Positions 1-6,956 of a stretch of DNA of 12,281 nt are shown here, in pieces. The notes under the pieces are model-generated. The model saw only the letters and a list, made by a program, of their open reading frames with translations. It did not search any database and was not told where the DNA came from. Source of the stretch: an uncultured Rhizobiaceae group bacterium (lineage in GTDB: Bacteria; Pseudomonadota; Alphaproteobacteria; Rhizobiales; Rhizobiaceae); NCBI GenBank assembly GCA_905479965.1, contig CAJQOR010000334.1, forward strand, positions 1-12,281. Direction: 5' to 3'. The translations under genes and the position numbers were made by a program. The stretch's first letter is position 1, and the number at the start of each line of letters is the position of its first letter.

Positions 1-1
1 A

Positions 2-1063
2 AAAGATCAAGCGGAAATTGATGTTTCGTCAGAAAAAGTTGATGACCAACCAAGTAAGAAGGTTGCGGTCGCAGATACTGTGTCTGAAATCCAAACACCT
101 ATCGAGCTGCAAACAACTGACCAGCCAGACGAGCCAAAGCTCAGTTGGTTCAAACGTCTGCGCAAAGGTCTCTCTCGTACATCAAATCAACTCTCTGAGC
201 AGATTACCGGGATCTTCACCAAACGTAAGCTGGATGAAGACACGCTGCAGGATTTAGAGGACGTATTAATTCAGTCTGATCTTGGGCTGGAAACAGCTAT
301 CCGCATCACAGATACACTTTCCGCAACTCGATACGGCAAAGATGTTAGTACAGAAGATGTGACATCGATCATGGCGGCGGAAATTGAGAAAGTTTTATCG
401 CCTGTTGCAGTGCCGCTTGAACTTGATTTATCACACAAACCACACGTGATTTTAGTTGTGGGTGTAAACGGCACTGGAAAGACAACAACCATTGGCAAGT
501 TGGCCGCTAAACTGACCGATGGCGGTTTGAGCGTGATGCTTGCAGCTGGTGACACATTTCGTGCGGCGGCAATTGAACAACTTCATATTTGGGGTGAGCG
601 CACAAACTCTCCTGTTGTTTCATCAAAACTGGGAGCAGACGCAGCTGGGTTAGCCTATGATGCCTTTGAGCAGGCAAAAGCGGCAGGTTCCGATGTCTTG
701 ATCATTGATACTGCTGGCAGATTACAAAACAAAGCCGAACTGATGGATGAACTTGAAAAGATCGTCCGTGTTCTGGGTAAGCATGATGTTGAAGCGCCGC
801 ATACCGTATTACAAACGCTCGATGCGACGACAGGTCAAAATGCATTAAACCAAGTGGAAATTTTCCGCAACGTTGCTGGCGTAAACGGACTTGTGATGAC
901 AAAACTTGATGGCACTGCGCGCGGCGGTATTTTGGTCTCAATTTCAGCCAAACATAAATTGCCGGTCTATTTCGTCGGCGTTGGTGAAGGTGTGGACGAT
1001 CTCGAACCATTTGAAGCGCATGAATTTGCCCAAGCGCTGGCCAATGGTGGCGCTGAAGAGTAG
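2..1063 (+). CDS. ftsY: Signal recognition particle receptor FtsY (5' end outside window)
   Basis: SRP-receptor GTPase that docks ribosome-SRP complexes at the inner membrane for co-translational insertion. The reading frame is open to the window edge, so the gene begins upstream; 353 residues are visible. A GTG at 80 could be mistaken for the start, but the 26 codons before it encode an acidic and polar stretch typical of the variable FtsY A-domain, so a start further upstream is preferred. Counting from that GTG, an NG domain follows: a helical N domain at about residues 20-110, the G1 P-loop GVNGTGKTT at 128-136, the DTFRAAA motif at 158-164, DTAGRL at 210-215 and TKLDGTARGG at 274-283, with the family's C-terminal GEGVDDLEPF near 302-311. 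These identify FtsY rather than Ffh, because no C-terminal methionine-rich M domain is present. The gene is followed directly by a strong terminator. Confidence 0.96.
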   Translation, partial: KDQAEIDVSSEKVDDQPSKKVAVADTVSEIQTPIELQTTDQPDEPKLSWFKRLRKGLSRTSNQLSEQITGIFTKRKLDEDTLQDLEDVLIQSDLGLETAIRITDTLSATRYGKDVSTEDVTSIMAAEIEKVLSPVAVPLELDLSHKPHVILVVGVNGTGKTTTIGKLAAKLTDGGLSVMLAAGDTFRAAAIEQLHIWGERTNSPVVSSKLGADAAGLAYDAFEQAKAAGSDVLIIDTAGRLQNKAELMDELEKIVRVLGKHDVEAPHTVLQTLDATTGQNALNQVEIFRNVAGVNGLVMTKLDGTARGGILVSISAKHKLPVYFVGVGEGVDDLEPFEAHEFAQALANGGAEE

Positions 1064-1099
1064 GTCCGTGCCGAATAACAATTAAAAAACACAAAAGAA

Positions 1100-1129
1100 A
1101 AACCGCCTCTTCGAAAAGAGGCGGTTTTT
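1100..1129 (+). terminator. Rho-independent terminator after ftsY, probably bidirectional
   Basis: A perfect 9-bp stem (CCGCCTCTT at 1103-1111 with AAGAGGCGG at 1116-1124) encloses a CGAA tetraloop and is followed by five T. The bases before the stem are A-rich, so the minus strand also reads as a stem followed by a T-rich tract. It could therefore end ftsY transcription from the left and also stop any leftward transcript from the 1130-1416 spacer. Confidence 0.9.
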
Positions 1130-1416
1130 GTACCGGTGGGAGACCGGATTTAACCCGCATGAATGATCAAGTTACACACGGATCGCTTCCGTATCTTATG
1201 CAGGGCGATACGTAAGCAACAAACAAAGAAGAGGGGAACTTTGTTTGTCAAATATCAATACGGCCAGAAAATCTGATCAGATCATCAGATAGATAAAAAT
1301 ATTGAAAAAATCTATTTTCAATATCAGCACGTAGAGTTGATAAAGGCTTGCCTTGTAATCATGCACTTTTCATCATATTTGCAGATGAGTAAAACAAACA
1401 CATATTGGAACACTTT
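1130..1416. other. Gene-free spacer between ftsY and yciB with three consecutive inverted repeats
   Basis: No convincing coding region lies here. Three inverted repeats are visible. First, GCTTCCGTATC (1185-1195) with GATACGTAAGC (1207-1217): 10 of 11 pairs, 11-nt loop. Second, ACAAACAAAG (1219-1228) with CTTTGTTTGT (1239-1248): perfect 10 bp, 10-nt loop. Third, ATATTGAAAA (1299-1308) with TTTTCAATAT (1315-1324): perfect 10 bp, 6-nt loop. The 12-bp palindrome ATCTGATCAGAT lies at 1271-1282, and a minor 5-bp stem CCGGT/ACCGG at 1133-1147. None has a following T-run on the plus strand. On the minus strand the region runs into the ftsY terminator, so a small leftward RNA is possible. The yciB promoter should also lie here, but I cannot place it with confidence. 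Confidence 0.55.
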
Positions 1417-2055
1417 ATGAGTGACACAAATATCAGCGAGAAGCCTCCGATTAATCCAGTCCTAAAGATGTCTTTAGAACTGGGTCCACTTGTGGTGTTC
1501 TTTTTTGCCAATTCTCGCGGCGCATGGCTTGCTGAAAAATTCCCAAGCCTTGCGGAACTCGGCGGTCCGATTTTCATCGCAACCGCGTTGTTCATGGCGG
1601 CAACAACTATCTCATTGGCTGTATCTTGGGTGCTAACGCGCACGATCCCAATTATGCCGCTTATCACCGGTGTGATCGTTATGATTTTTGGCGCGCTCAC
1701 ACTTTGGCTGCAAGACGAAACCTTCATTAAAATGAAGCCAACCATCGTCAATACACTCTTTGGATCAACTCTATTGATCGGGTATCTGTTTGGTAAATCA
1801 TTCCTGCGTTATGCTTTTGATGCTGCGTTTAATTTAGATGATGAAGGTTGGAAGAAACTCACCATTCGCTGGGGGATCTTCTTTTTCTTCCTCGCCATCA
1901 TCAACGAAGTTGTCTGGCGTAATTTCTCAACTGATTTTTGGGTCGCGTTTAAAGTCTGGGGTGTCATGCCAATCAGCATCGTCTTTATGTTCTTCCAAAT
2001 GCGCGTTGTCATGCAGCATTCTTTGGATGATGAAACGGACGACGCCAAAATCTAA
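1417..2055 (+). CDS. yciB: YciB/IspZ family inner-membrane septation protein
   Basis: Inner-membrane protein of the YciB/IspZ (intracellular septation protein A) family, linked in other bacteria to cell-envelope synthesis and division; its biochemical role is not settled. The 212-residue product is hydrophobic with about six membrane segments (roughly residues 22-34, 49-72, 80-98, 110-126, 152-166 and 178-197). Family signatures are present: LGPLVVFF near 22-29, FIKMKPTI at 103-110, LTIRWG at 148-153, NEVVWR at 163-168 and DFWVAFKV at 173-180. ATG 1417 is chosen over an in-frame TTG four codons upstream; a weak GGAA lies 6 nt before the ATG. The C-terminus is acidic. The gene ends 3 bp from the convergent MFS gene, with no terminator between them. 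Confidence 0.92.
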   Translation: MSDTNISEKPPINPVLKMSLELGPLVVFFFANSRGAWLAEKFPSLAELGGPIFIATALFMAATTISLAVSWVLTRTIPIMPLITGVIVMIFGALTLWLQDETFIKMKPTIVNTLFGSTLLIGYLFGKSFLRYAFDAAFNLDDEGWKKLTIRWGIFFFFLAIINEVVWRNFSTDFWVAFKVWGVMPISIVFMFFQMRVVMQHSLDDETDDAKI

Positions 2056-2058
2056 GTG

Positions 2059-3270
2059 CTAAGACATGTTGCGGCTCTTACGCACACCAATTGTTGTCAG
2101 CACTGTCGCGATCAACAAATAAATCGCAATTCCAAGCATTTGGTCAACAAAAGCTACACCATTGTCGATTAACCACCCGGTGAGCCCCGGACCAATGGCT
2201 GATCCAAACACCATGGCAACTGTTGCCATGGACTTGATTGATCCCAAATATTGCGTGCCGAAATATTCAGCCCAGAAGGCTGCAGATAACGTTGATTGGA
2301 GCCCAATCGTAATCGCCATAATAGACATCGCGATCGCAGCTCCAGTTAAGCTATCTACGTACCAAAACAAGACGAAACTGATGGCAAATGGGAAGACATA
2401 AAACTGCATCAATCGGCCAGATTTAAATCGGTCAATCACCCAGCCAGATGTCATAGTCACAAGCACAGATAAGCCTGTGAGCAAGGGAAACAGTGCAACA
2501 AACTGCAAATGCGTCCAACCCTTAAATTCAGCAAAATGTACTTGGTGAAAAAAGAATGATGTGCCAAATGTTGCCGGCCCTAAATATGCAGGCAATATTA
2601 ACCAGAATAACCAATGCTTAAGCACCTGGTTGCGCGTCCAATGCTTGTTCTGCATTCCTGTTGAATTATTCTCTTTCGCAACAGCTTGCGGCGTACGCTC
2701 GCGAATAAGTAGAGCATACAATAACGGCGCTGCACAAAGCGCAATGCCCGCTGCAATCAGCCAAGATTGGCGCCATCCAATTGCCGTTGAAATTGCCACA
2801 AATGATAGCGGCAAAATTGCTTGCCCAAATGCAAACCCTAATGCTGCAAATGCCAGTGCCCTGCCTCGCGTTGCAACAAACCAACGGGCCATCGAGACCA
2901 TCGCAATATGAGACGACAGGCCTTGGCCAAACAAACGTAAAGCGAATACTGCAAAGACCAAAAGAATGGCCGATGATATAAAGGACATACTCACACAGGC
3001 GCCTGCCAGACACACCATAACAATCACACTTAGAGTTCGCGCTCTAAAAACATCTGTCAGCCCACCAACAAAGAACATCGTAAAGGCAGATAACAGCGTT
3101 CCAACCATGTAAATACCACCCCATTCGCCATGGGTGAGCGAGAATTCATTTTGTAAATCACCAGCATAAATGGAGACAAAATAGGTCTGACCAAACGAGC
3201 CGAAGAATGCGAGCAGAAAACCCGCAATCAACCATCTGAAATTTTGTCGGATAAATAAGAGACTTTCCAT
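2059..3270 (-). CDS. Major facilitator superfamily transporter, substrate unknown
   Basis: Twelve-segment MFS permease of 403 residues from the chosen start. Visible features are TM1 with FGSFGQTYFVSIYAG (residues 23-37), the motif-A-like loop GGLTDVFRART (69-79) between TM2 and TM3, a hydrophilic central loop at about 190-215, and a C-terminal half with GPATFGTSFFFHQVHF (231-246) and FGTQYLGSIKSM (337-348), then GPGLTGWLID (360-369). This style resembles monocarboxylate or oxalate-formate-type MFS proteins, but the substrate cannot be told. Start choice is uncertain. ATG 3270 puts TM1 at the usual distance from the N-terminus; ATG 3333, GTG 3339 and ATG 3282 are also in frame, and none has a good ribosome binding site. 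It is divergent from arsR and could share its operator region, so a role in metalloid or organoarsenical export is possible but unproven. Confidence 0.85.
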   Translation of the reverse strand: MESLLFIRQNFRWLIAGFLLAFFGSFGQTYFVSIYAGDLQNEFSLTHGEWGGIYMVGTLLSAFTMFFVGGLTDVFRARTLSVIVMVCLAGACVSMSFISSAILLVFAVFALRLFGQGLSSHIAMVSMARWFVATRGRALAFAALGFAFGQAILPLSFVAISTAIGWRQSWLIAAGIALCAAPLLYALLIRERTPQAVAKENNSTGMQNKHWTRNQVLKHWLFWLILPAYLGPATFGTSFFFHQVHFAEFKGWTHLQFVALFPLLTGLSVLVTMTSGWVIDRFKSGRLMQFYVFPFAISFVLFWYVDSLTGAAIAMSIMAITIGLQSTLSAAFWAEYFGTQYLGSIKSMATVAMVFGSAIGPGLTGWLIDNGVAFVDQMLGIAIYLLIATVLTTIGVRKSRNMS

Positions 3271-3367
3271 ACATGCATCCATAGCAGAAATGCAGTATTG
3301 CGATAGTAGCCACACCGAATTTGATACCCCCATATTCACACCGATAAGTCCAACTTAAATTTTCTAC

Positions 3368-3411
3368 TTGATTCCTACTTTATATTTCTATATATCTAGA
3401 ATTATAGAAAT
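3368..3411 (+). promoter_or_regulatory. Predicted arsR promoter with overlapping palindromic operator
   Basis: A sigma-70-like promoter is visible: -35 TTGATT (3368-3373), 17-bp spacer, -10 TATATC (3391-3396). Overlaid on it is a palindrome: arms ATTTCTATA (3384-3392) and TATAGAAAT (3403-3411), perfect over 9 bp, with a central TCTAGA (3395-3400); 12 of 14 half-site positions pair. The palindrome covers the -10 box and the expected transcription start, where an autoregulatory ArsR would block RNA polymerase. It lies 13-40 bp before the arsR ATG and between the divergent MFS and arsR genes. Confidence 0.7.
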
Positions 3412-3423
3412 AATGGATTAATG

Positions 3424-3723
3424 ATGGAAAATTTTGTTGCGGCTGAATCATTTTCAGCAATGGGTTCTGAATCACGATTGGATGTGCTGAGAGTGCTCGT
3501 GCGCGCTGGCGATAAAGGAATGGCTGTTGGTGACATAGGAGAGCGGACGCAAATACCTGCATCAACGCTAAATCATCACCTTAAATTCTTAAGCGCTGCT
3601 GGGCTAATTCAACAAACAAAACAAGGCCGCACAATTACCAATACCGCAAATTTTGACCACTTAAAAACTCTGGCTGATTATATTCTTAGCGAGTGTTGTG
3701 TGGAGGAGAACCAAGATGAATGA
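3424..3723 (+). CDS. arsR: ArsR/SmtB-family metalloid-responsive repressor
   Basis: Small winged-helix repressor (99 residues from ATG 3424) expected to bind the palindrome just upstream and release it on ligand binding. The N-terminal ALGxExRLxxLRxL-type segment (MGSESRLDVLRVL, about 13-25) and the recognition-helix region IPASTLNHHLKFLSAAGLI (44-62) are characteristic. The only cysteines are an adjacent pair, C91-C92, near the C-terminus, in the place used by C-terminal-cysteine ArsR proteins; the classical ELCVC site of plasmid ArsR is absent. Two adjacent ATGs exist (3421 and 3424); 3424 gives a 6-nt spacing to the upstream GGA and is preferred, though weakly. The stop codon overlaps the permease start by 8 nt, so the two are translationally coupled. 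Confidence 0.88.
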   Translation: MENFVAAESFSAMGSESRLDVLRVLVRAGDKGMAVGDIGERTQIPASTLNHHLKFLSAAGLIQQTKQGRTITNTANFDHLKTLADYILSECCVEENQDE

Positions 3724-4750
3724 ACTCGTCGAAAAACAATATGTGCAGCTATCTGGCATTCTCAAACGCATAAAATCGCCGTGGACAATAACGATTATAA
3801 TTCCTATATTAGTTGGAATTTTCGACGCGTTAAATCTACTCCCCGTTGTGCAATTTGCGATCACGGCATTTTTAAGTACCCTCCCCTATATTGTTTTTGC
3901 GGTGATTTTAATTGCCTACTTAAAAGCGGCCGGAGCAGAAGCGTCCATTGCTCGCGCATTCCAAGGCCGAGAGAACTACATGATTTTACTGGCAGCACTT
4001 TTCGGAGGTCTTGCTCCCTTTTGCTCTTGTGAAGTCATCCCATTTATTGCTGGCCTATTGGCAGTTGGCGCGCCTTTGTCTGCCGTCATGGCGTTTTGGC
4101 TCTCTTCCCCATTAATTGATCCGCCAACGCTGCTCATTACTGCGGCTGCATTGGGTTGGCCTTTTGCAATTGGAAAAGCAGTATCTGCTGTAGCGCTTGG
4201 ATTGTTTGGTGGCTTTGCAATGAAGTTGTTAATCCAGACAGGCCAGTTCTCTAGTCCGCTACGCCATTACCAACAAAAGGGATGCGGATGCGGCCCAAAT
4301 CCATTTGATGGAAAACCTCAATGGAAATTCTGGCGAGAAGACATCCGTCGCGCGGCCTTTAAATCAGAATTCATGAGCAACGCTTTATTCCTCATAAAAT
4401 GGTTGGCGCTCGCTTATATGTTGGAAGCGGTTTTGATCACCTATGTGCCAGCTTCATTAATTGCAGAAGTCGTTGGCGGCGAAGGCATTGTTCCCATAGC
4501 GACGGCCGCAATTGTGGGCATGCCAGCCTATCTCAATTCTTATATCGCACCACCGCTTTTATCGGGCCTGATGGATCAGGGAATGAGCGCAGGGGCTGCG
4601 ATGGCATTTATGGTTGCGGGCGCCGTCAGTTCCGTCCCAGCCATGGCCGCCGTTTGGTCTCTCGTAAAGCCCAAGGTATTTTCTGCTTATTTAATCTTCG
4701 GTGTGAGTGGCGCGATAATCTCAGGTGTAATATTTCAATTCATTGTTTAG
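3716..4750 (+). CDS. COG0701/DUF318 (ArsP-type) permease, likely organoarsenical or metalloid efflux
   Basis: Polytopic inner-membrane permease of 344 residues in the ArsP_1/DUF318 family. Some members (ArsP) export trivalent organoarsenicals; others have no known substrate. Two membrane bundles flank a central cytoplasmic loop. The signature APFCSCEVIPFIAGLLAVGA (residues 100-119) carries C103 and C105, followed by AFWLSSPLIDPPT (126-138). The second half has VGMPAYLNSYIAPPLLSGLM (267-286). A KGCGCGPNP motif (188-196; C190, C192) in the central loop looks like a metal-binding site. ATG 3716 is fixed by an excellent Shine-Dalgarno, GGAGGAGA at 3702-3709; an in-frame upstream start at 3698 lies before this site and is rejected. 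It is coupled to arsR by an 8-nt overlap, which points to arsenic-type stress. The 3' end overlaps the convergent ccmG by 11 bp. The arsP name is plausible but not assigned. Confidence 0.85.
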   Translation: MNELVEKQYVQLSGILKRIKSPWTITIIIPILVGIFDALNLLPVVQFAITAFLSTLPYIVFAVILIAYLKAAGAEASIARAFQGRENYMILLAALFGGLAPFCSCEVIPFIAGLLAVGAPLSAVMAFWLSSPLIDPPTLLITAAALGWPFAIGKAVSAVALGLFGGFAMKLLIQTGQFSSPLRHYQQKGCGCGPNPFDGKPQWKFWREDIRRAAFKSEFMSNALFLIKWLALAYMLEAVLITYVPASLIAEVVGGEGIVPIATAAIVGMPAYLNSYIAPPLLSGLMDQGMSAGAAMAFMVAGAVSSVPAMAAVWSLVKPKVFSAYLIFGVSGAIISGVIFQFIV

Positions 4751-5324
4751 CAAGTTCAGCCTCCAACACGGGCATGATCTTGTCACTTAGTGCTGCATCT
4801 GTAATCGGACCGATATGTTTATAAACGATTGTGCCATCTGGGGCGATAATAAACGTTTCTGGCACACCATAAACGCCCCAATCTATGGTCGCTTTGCCCG
4901 TTTCATCAACACCAACAGCCGAATAAGGGTTACCAAGACCGGTTAAAAATTGAGCTGCATTAAACGGTTTATCTTTATAGTTTAGCCCAACAATATTAAA
5001 TCGCTCGTCTTTGGAAAGGTCAACCAAATATGGGTGTTCCTGGCGACAGGGCACGCACCATGATGCCCAAACATTTAATAAGGTCAACTTGCCCTTGATG
5101 GCCTCATCATTGAGCGCAGGAAGATCAAACTTCTCAAGCGCTGGCAAATCAATTGACGGCGCTTTTTCACCGATGAGCACGGAAGGTAAATCCTGTGCAT
5201 TACGGCCAGACGTCAGCTGAAGATAGAAGAACACAGCCAATGCGCCAAAGATAACAAGCGGTAAAAGCACAATCAGTTTTTGAAAGAAACTACGTTGCAG
5301 CTTTTGATCATTTTCATCCGTCAA
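4740..5324 (-). CDS. ccmG: Thiol:disulfide interchange protein CcmG/DsbE
   Basis: Membrane-anchored periplasmic thioredoxin that keeps apocytochrome c cysteines reduced for heme attachment. The 194-residue product has a short basic N-terminus, one membrane anchor (about 16-36), then a TlpA-like fold with the active site WCVPC (89-93, catalytic C90 and C93), the family's PxxRQEHP-type continuation, and the cis-proline loop GVPETF (153-158). No in-frame ATG or GTG exists before the anchor, because an in-frame stop at 5337-5339 closes the frame. TTG 5324 is therefore the start, supported by an AAAGG box 8 nt upstream. That stop is also the stop codon of ccmD, 12 nt away, so the pair is probably co-translated. 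It is the last gene of the ccmABCDG operon and overlaps the convergent permease gene by 11 bp. Confidence 0.94.
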   Translation of the reverse strand: MTDENDQKLQRSFFQKLIVLLPLVIFGALAVFFYLQLTSGRNAQDLPSVLIGEKAPSIDLPALEKFDLPALNDEAIKGKLTLLNVWASWCVPCRQEHPYLVDLSKDERFNIVGLNYKDKPFNAAQFLTGLGNPYSAVGVDETGKATIDWGVYGVPETFIIAPDGTIVYKHIGPITDAALSDKIMPVLEAELAKQ

Positions 5325-5336
5325 AAGATATAACCT

Positions 5337-5495
5337 TTAAGTATTTTGCTCAGAGCGACGTTTAACCCCGGCAGCTTCCAAACGTGCAAGCTCGGCCTTA
5401 CGGGCTTTGCCATCAAGTATAATCCAACACATCACAATGCCAAGGACAACCACAACTGCGGCATAGGACAAAAATACAAACAATTCATGTGACAT
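5337..5495 (-). CDS. ccmD: Heme exporter protein CcmD
   Basis: Tiny single-span membrane protein (52 residues) that helps release holo-CcmE from the CcmABC complex. The product has one hydrophobic segment (about residues 5-27, FVFLSYAAVVVVLGIVMCWI) followed by a charged helix ending in LEAAGVKRRSEQNT, the usual CcmD pattern of LxxLExxGxxRRS. ATG 5495 is chosen because it has an AAAGGG box about 10 nt upstream and gives the family's normal length; the frame stays open a further 20 codons upstream into ccmC, which adds no recognisable CcmD sequence. It follows ccmC by 16 nt and precedes ccmG by 12 nt. Identification rests on position, length and the single-TM pattern. Confidence 0.9.
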   Translation of the reverse strand: MSHELFVFLSYAAVVVVLGIVMCWIILDGKARKAELARLEAAGVKRRSEQNT

Positions 5496-5511
5496 ATTTC
5501 GTTCGCCCTTT

Positions 5512-6264
5512 CTAAGATACCGCGCGCGCAGCAAGTCTGCGCAACGAACGTACACGCCTGCGCCAAATTTCGTTGCGCATTGCCATAAAATGCAAAGTGA
5601 AAAACAACATCGAAAACGCGATCGCCATCACTAAAAGCGGATAAAGTAAACTTTCATGAATGGTCGGGCCATCCAAACGCACAACGCTTGCAGGCTGATG
5701 CAATGTATTCCACCAATCAACAGAGAATTTGATAATCGGGATATTAACCCAGCCGACGATGGTGATAATGGCAACAGTTTTTGCAGATTTAGACGGATCA
5801 TCCATTGCTCTTGTTAGTGCCATCAAACCCAAATACATTAATAAAAGTACAAAAACAGACGTTAATCTTGCATCCCAAACCCACCAGGCGCCCCACATAG
5901 GACGACCCCAGAGTGATCCGGTTATAAGCGCGATGATCGTAAACGCCGCGCCCAGGGGTGCAGCAGCTTTTGATGCAACATCAGCGAGCGGATGACGCCA
6001 CACCAACGTGCCAATGGATGAGATAGTCATGACCGTATAACACATCATGCAAAGCCAAGCTGCAGGAACATGGACAAACATAATCTGCACTGTAATGCCT
6101 TGTTGATAATCTTCCGGCGCAGTGAAAGACATATAAAGACCGACAGCTAATAAAATGAGTGTAATGCCCCACATCCATGGCAATAGCTTTCCAGACAAGT
6201 GTAAAAACTTGGTTGGATTGGCTAAATCGCTTGGGCGCTGAATAGAAAGATCGACCTGGTTCAT
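5512..6264 (-). CDS. ccmC: Heme exporter protein CcmC
   Basis: Integral membrane protein that presents heme to the chaperone CcmE. The 250-residue product has about six membrane segments and the tryptophan-rich WWD signature WGRPMWGAWWVWD (119-131), which binds periplasmic heme. The two flanking periplasmic histidines expected as axial ligands are present: H65 in FVHVPAAW and H189 in NTLHQPASV. Both the IMFVHVPAAW and NTLHQPAS contexts are classical for CcmC. ATG 6264 gives the usual length; the ribosome binding site before it is weak. A 35-nt gap separates it from ccmB upstream and 16 nt from ccmD downstream. The C-terminus is strongly basic (RRRVRSLRRLAAR). Confidence 0.96.
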   Translation of the reverse strand: MNQVDLSIQRPSDLANPTKFLHLSGKLLPWMWGITLILLAVGLYMSFTAPEDYQQGITVQIMFVHVPAAWLCMMCYTVMTISSIGTLVWRHPLADVASKAAAPLGAAFTIIALITGSLWGRPMWGAWWVWDARLTSVFVLLLMYLGLMALTRAMDDPSKSAKTVAIITIVGWVNIPIIKFSVDWWNTLHQPASVVRLDGPTIHESLLYPLLVMAIAFSMLFFTLHFMAMRNEIWRRRVRSLRRLAARAVS

Positions 6265-6299
6265 GATGTATTTTTAAACTCTTACGTCCCGTTGTGCAA

Positions 6300-6956
6300 T
6301 CAATCTGTTGACGCGCGTATCGCCGCAGCTGCAGCGACGGGACCAACCACCGCAAAAAACATTGTAATCGCGCATAAAATCAAAAATGGTGGTAAAAATG
6401 GTGCGGGTTCTTCTACTGCAGCATAAGCAGCACTGACACCAAATATTAGAACCGGAATTGCAAGCGGTAACACAAGAATAGAAACGAGCAATCCACCGCG
6501 CGGCAACGTGACGGCAACAGCTGCGCCCACCGCACCAATAAATGTAATTGCCGGCGAACCAACCAGTAAAGTTGCGCTCACTGCAGCTATTGATAACAGA
6601 TCCATATTCATCAAAAGACCAAGCAATGGTGTTGCCAAGACCAAAGGTAAGCCAGTTGCCACCCAATGCGCTGCGCATTTAATAAACACGGTTAGAATAA
6701 ACGGTGTTTCCTGCATCAGCATAATATCAAGAGATCCATCATCTCTTTCGGCTTGAAACAGGCGATCAAGCCCTAAAAGCGTGGATAATAAAGCTCCAAT
6801 CCATAACATAGCAGGGCCGATACGCTGCAAGAAATTAAGATCAGGCCCTACAGCAAAAGGGACAACGGCTATGACAGCTAAGAAAAACAAAACGCCAAGT
6901 AACGCACCGCCGCCACTGCGCATTGCCAATTTGATGTCTCGCCAAAATAACGACAT
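6300..6956 (-). CDS. ccmB: Heme exporter ABC permease CcmB
   Basis: Membrane subunit of the CcmAB(CD) ABC complex, whose ATP hydrolysis drives release of holo-CcmE for cytochrome c assembly. The 218-residue protein has about six membrane segments, beginning at residues 16-36 and 45-63, and ends in an alanine-rich segment near 190-213. The cytoplasmic motif FQAERDDGSLDIMLMQ (67-82) is the family-typical ATPase-coupling loop. ATG 6956 overlaps the ccmA stop by one base (TAATG arrangement), a sign of translational coupling, and a GAGGG box lies about 9 nt upstream inside ccmA. Length and position agree with CcmB in other alphaproteobacteria. Confidence 0.95.
   Translation of the reverse strand: MSLFWRDIKLAMRSGGGALLGVLFFLAVIAVVPFAVGPDLNFLQRIGPAMLWIGALLSTLLGLDRLFQAERDDGSLDIMLMQETPFILTVFIKCAAHWVATGLPLVLATPLLGLLMNMDLLSIAAVSATLLVGSPAITFIGAVGAAVAVTLPRGGLLVSILVLPLAIPVLIFGVSAAYAAVEEPAPFLPPFLILCAITMFFAVVGPVAAAAAIRASTD

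Noticed and set aside
1133..1160. On the minus strand, GGGTTAAATCC followed by a CTCCCACC-like end resembles a tRNA T-arm and acceptor 3' end.
   Set aside because: The T-loop lacks the conserved C of GGTTC, the end is CCG rather than CCA, and no matching 5' acceptor strand, D-arm or anticodon arm is found 60-90 nt away. It may be chance or a worn remnant, but not a tRNA gene.
702..1160. Long minus-strand open frame (152 codons) opposite ftsY.
   Set aside because: It is antisense to well-identified ftsY coding sequence, runs through the terminator, and its product shows no family features.
3271..3339. Longer N-terminus for the MFS protein (starts at 3339, 3333 or 3282).
   Set aside because: The added residues contain no family feature and no start has a good ribosome binding site; the shorter form fits the usual distance to TM1. 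This remains a preference, not proof.
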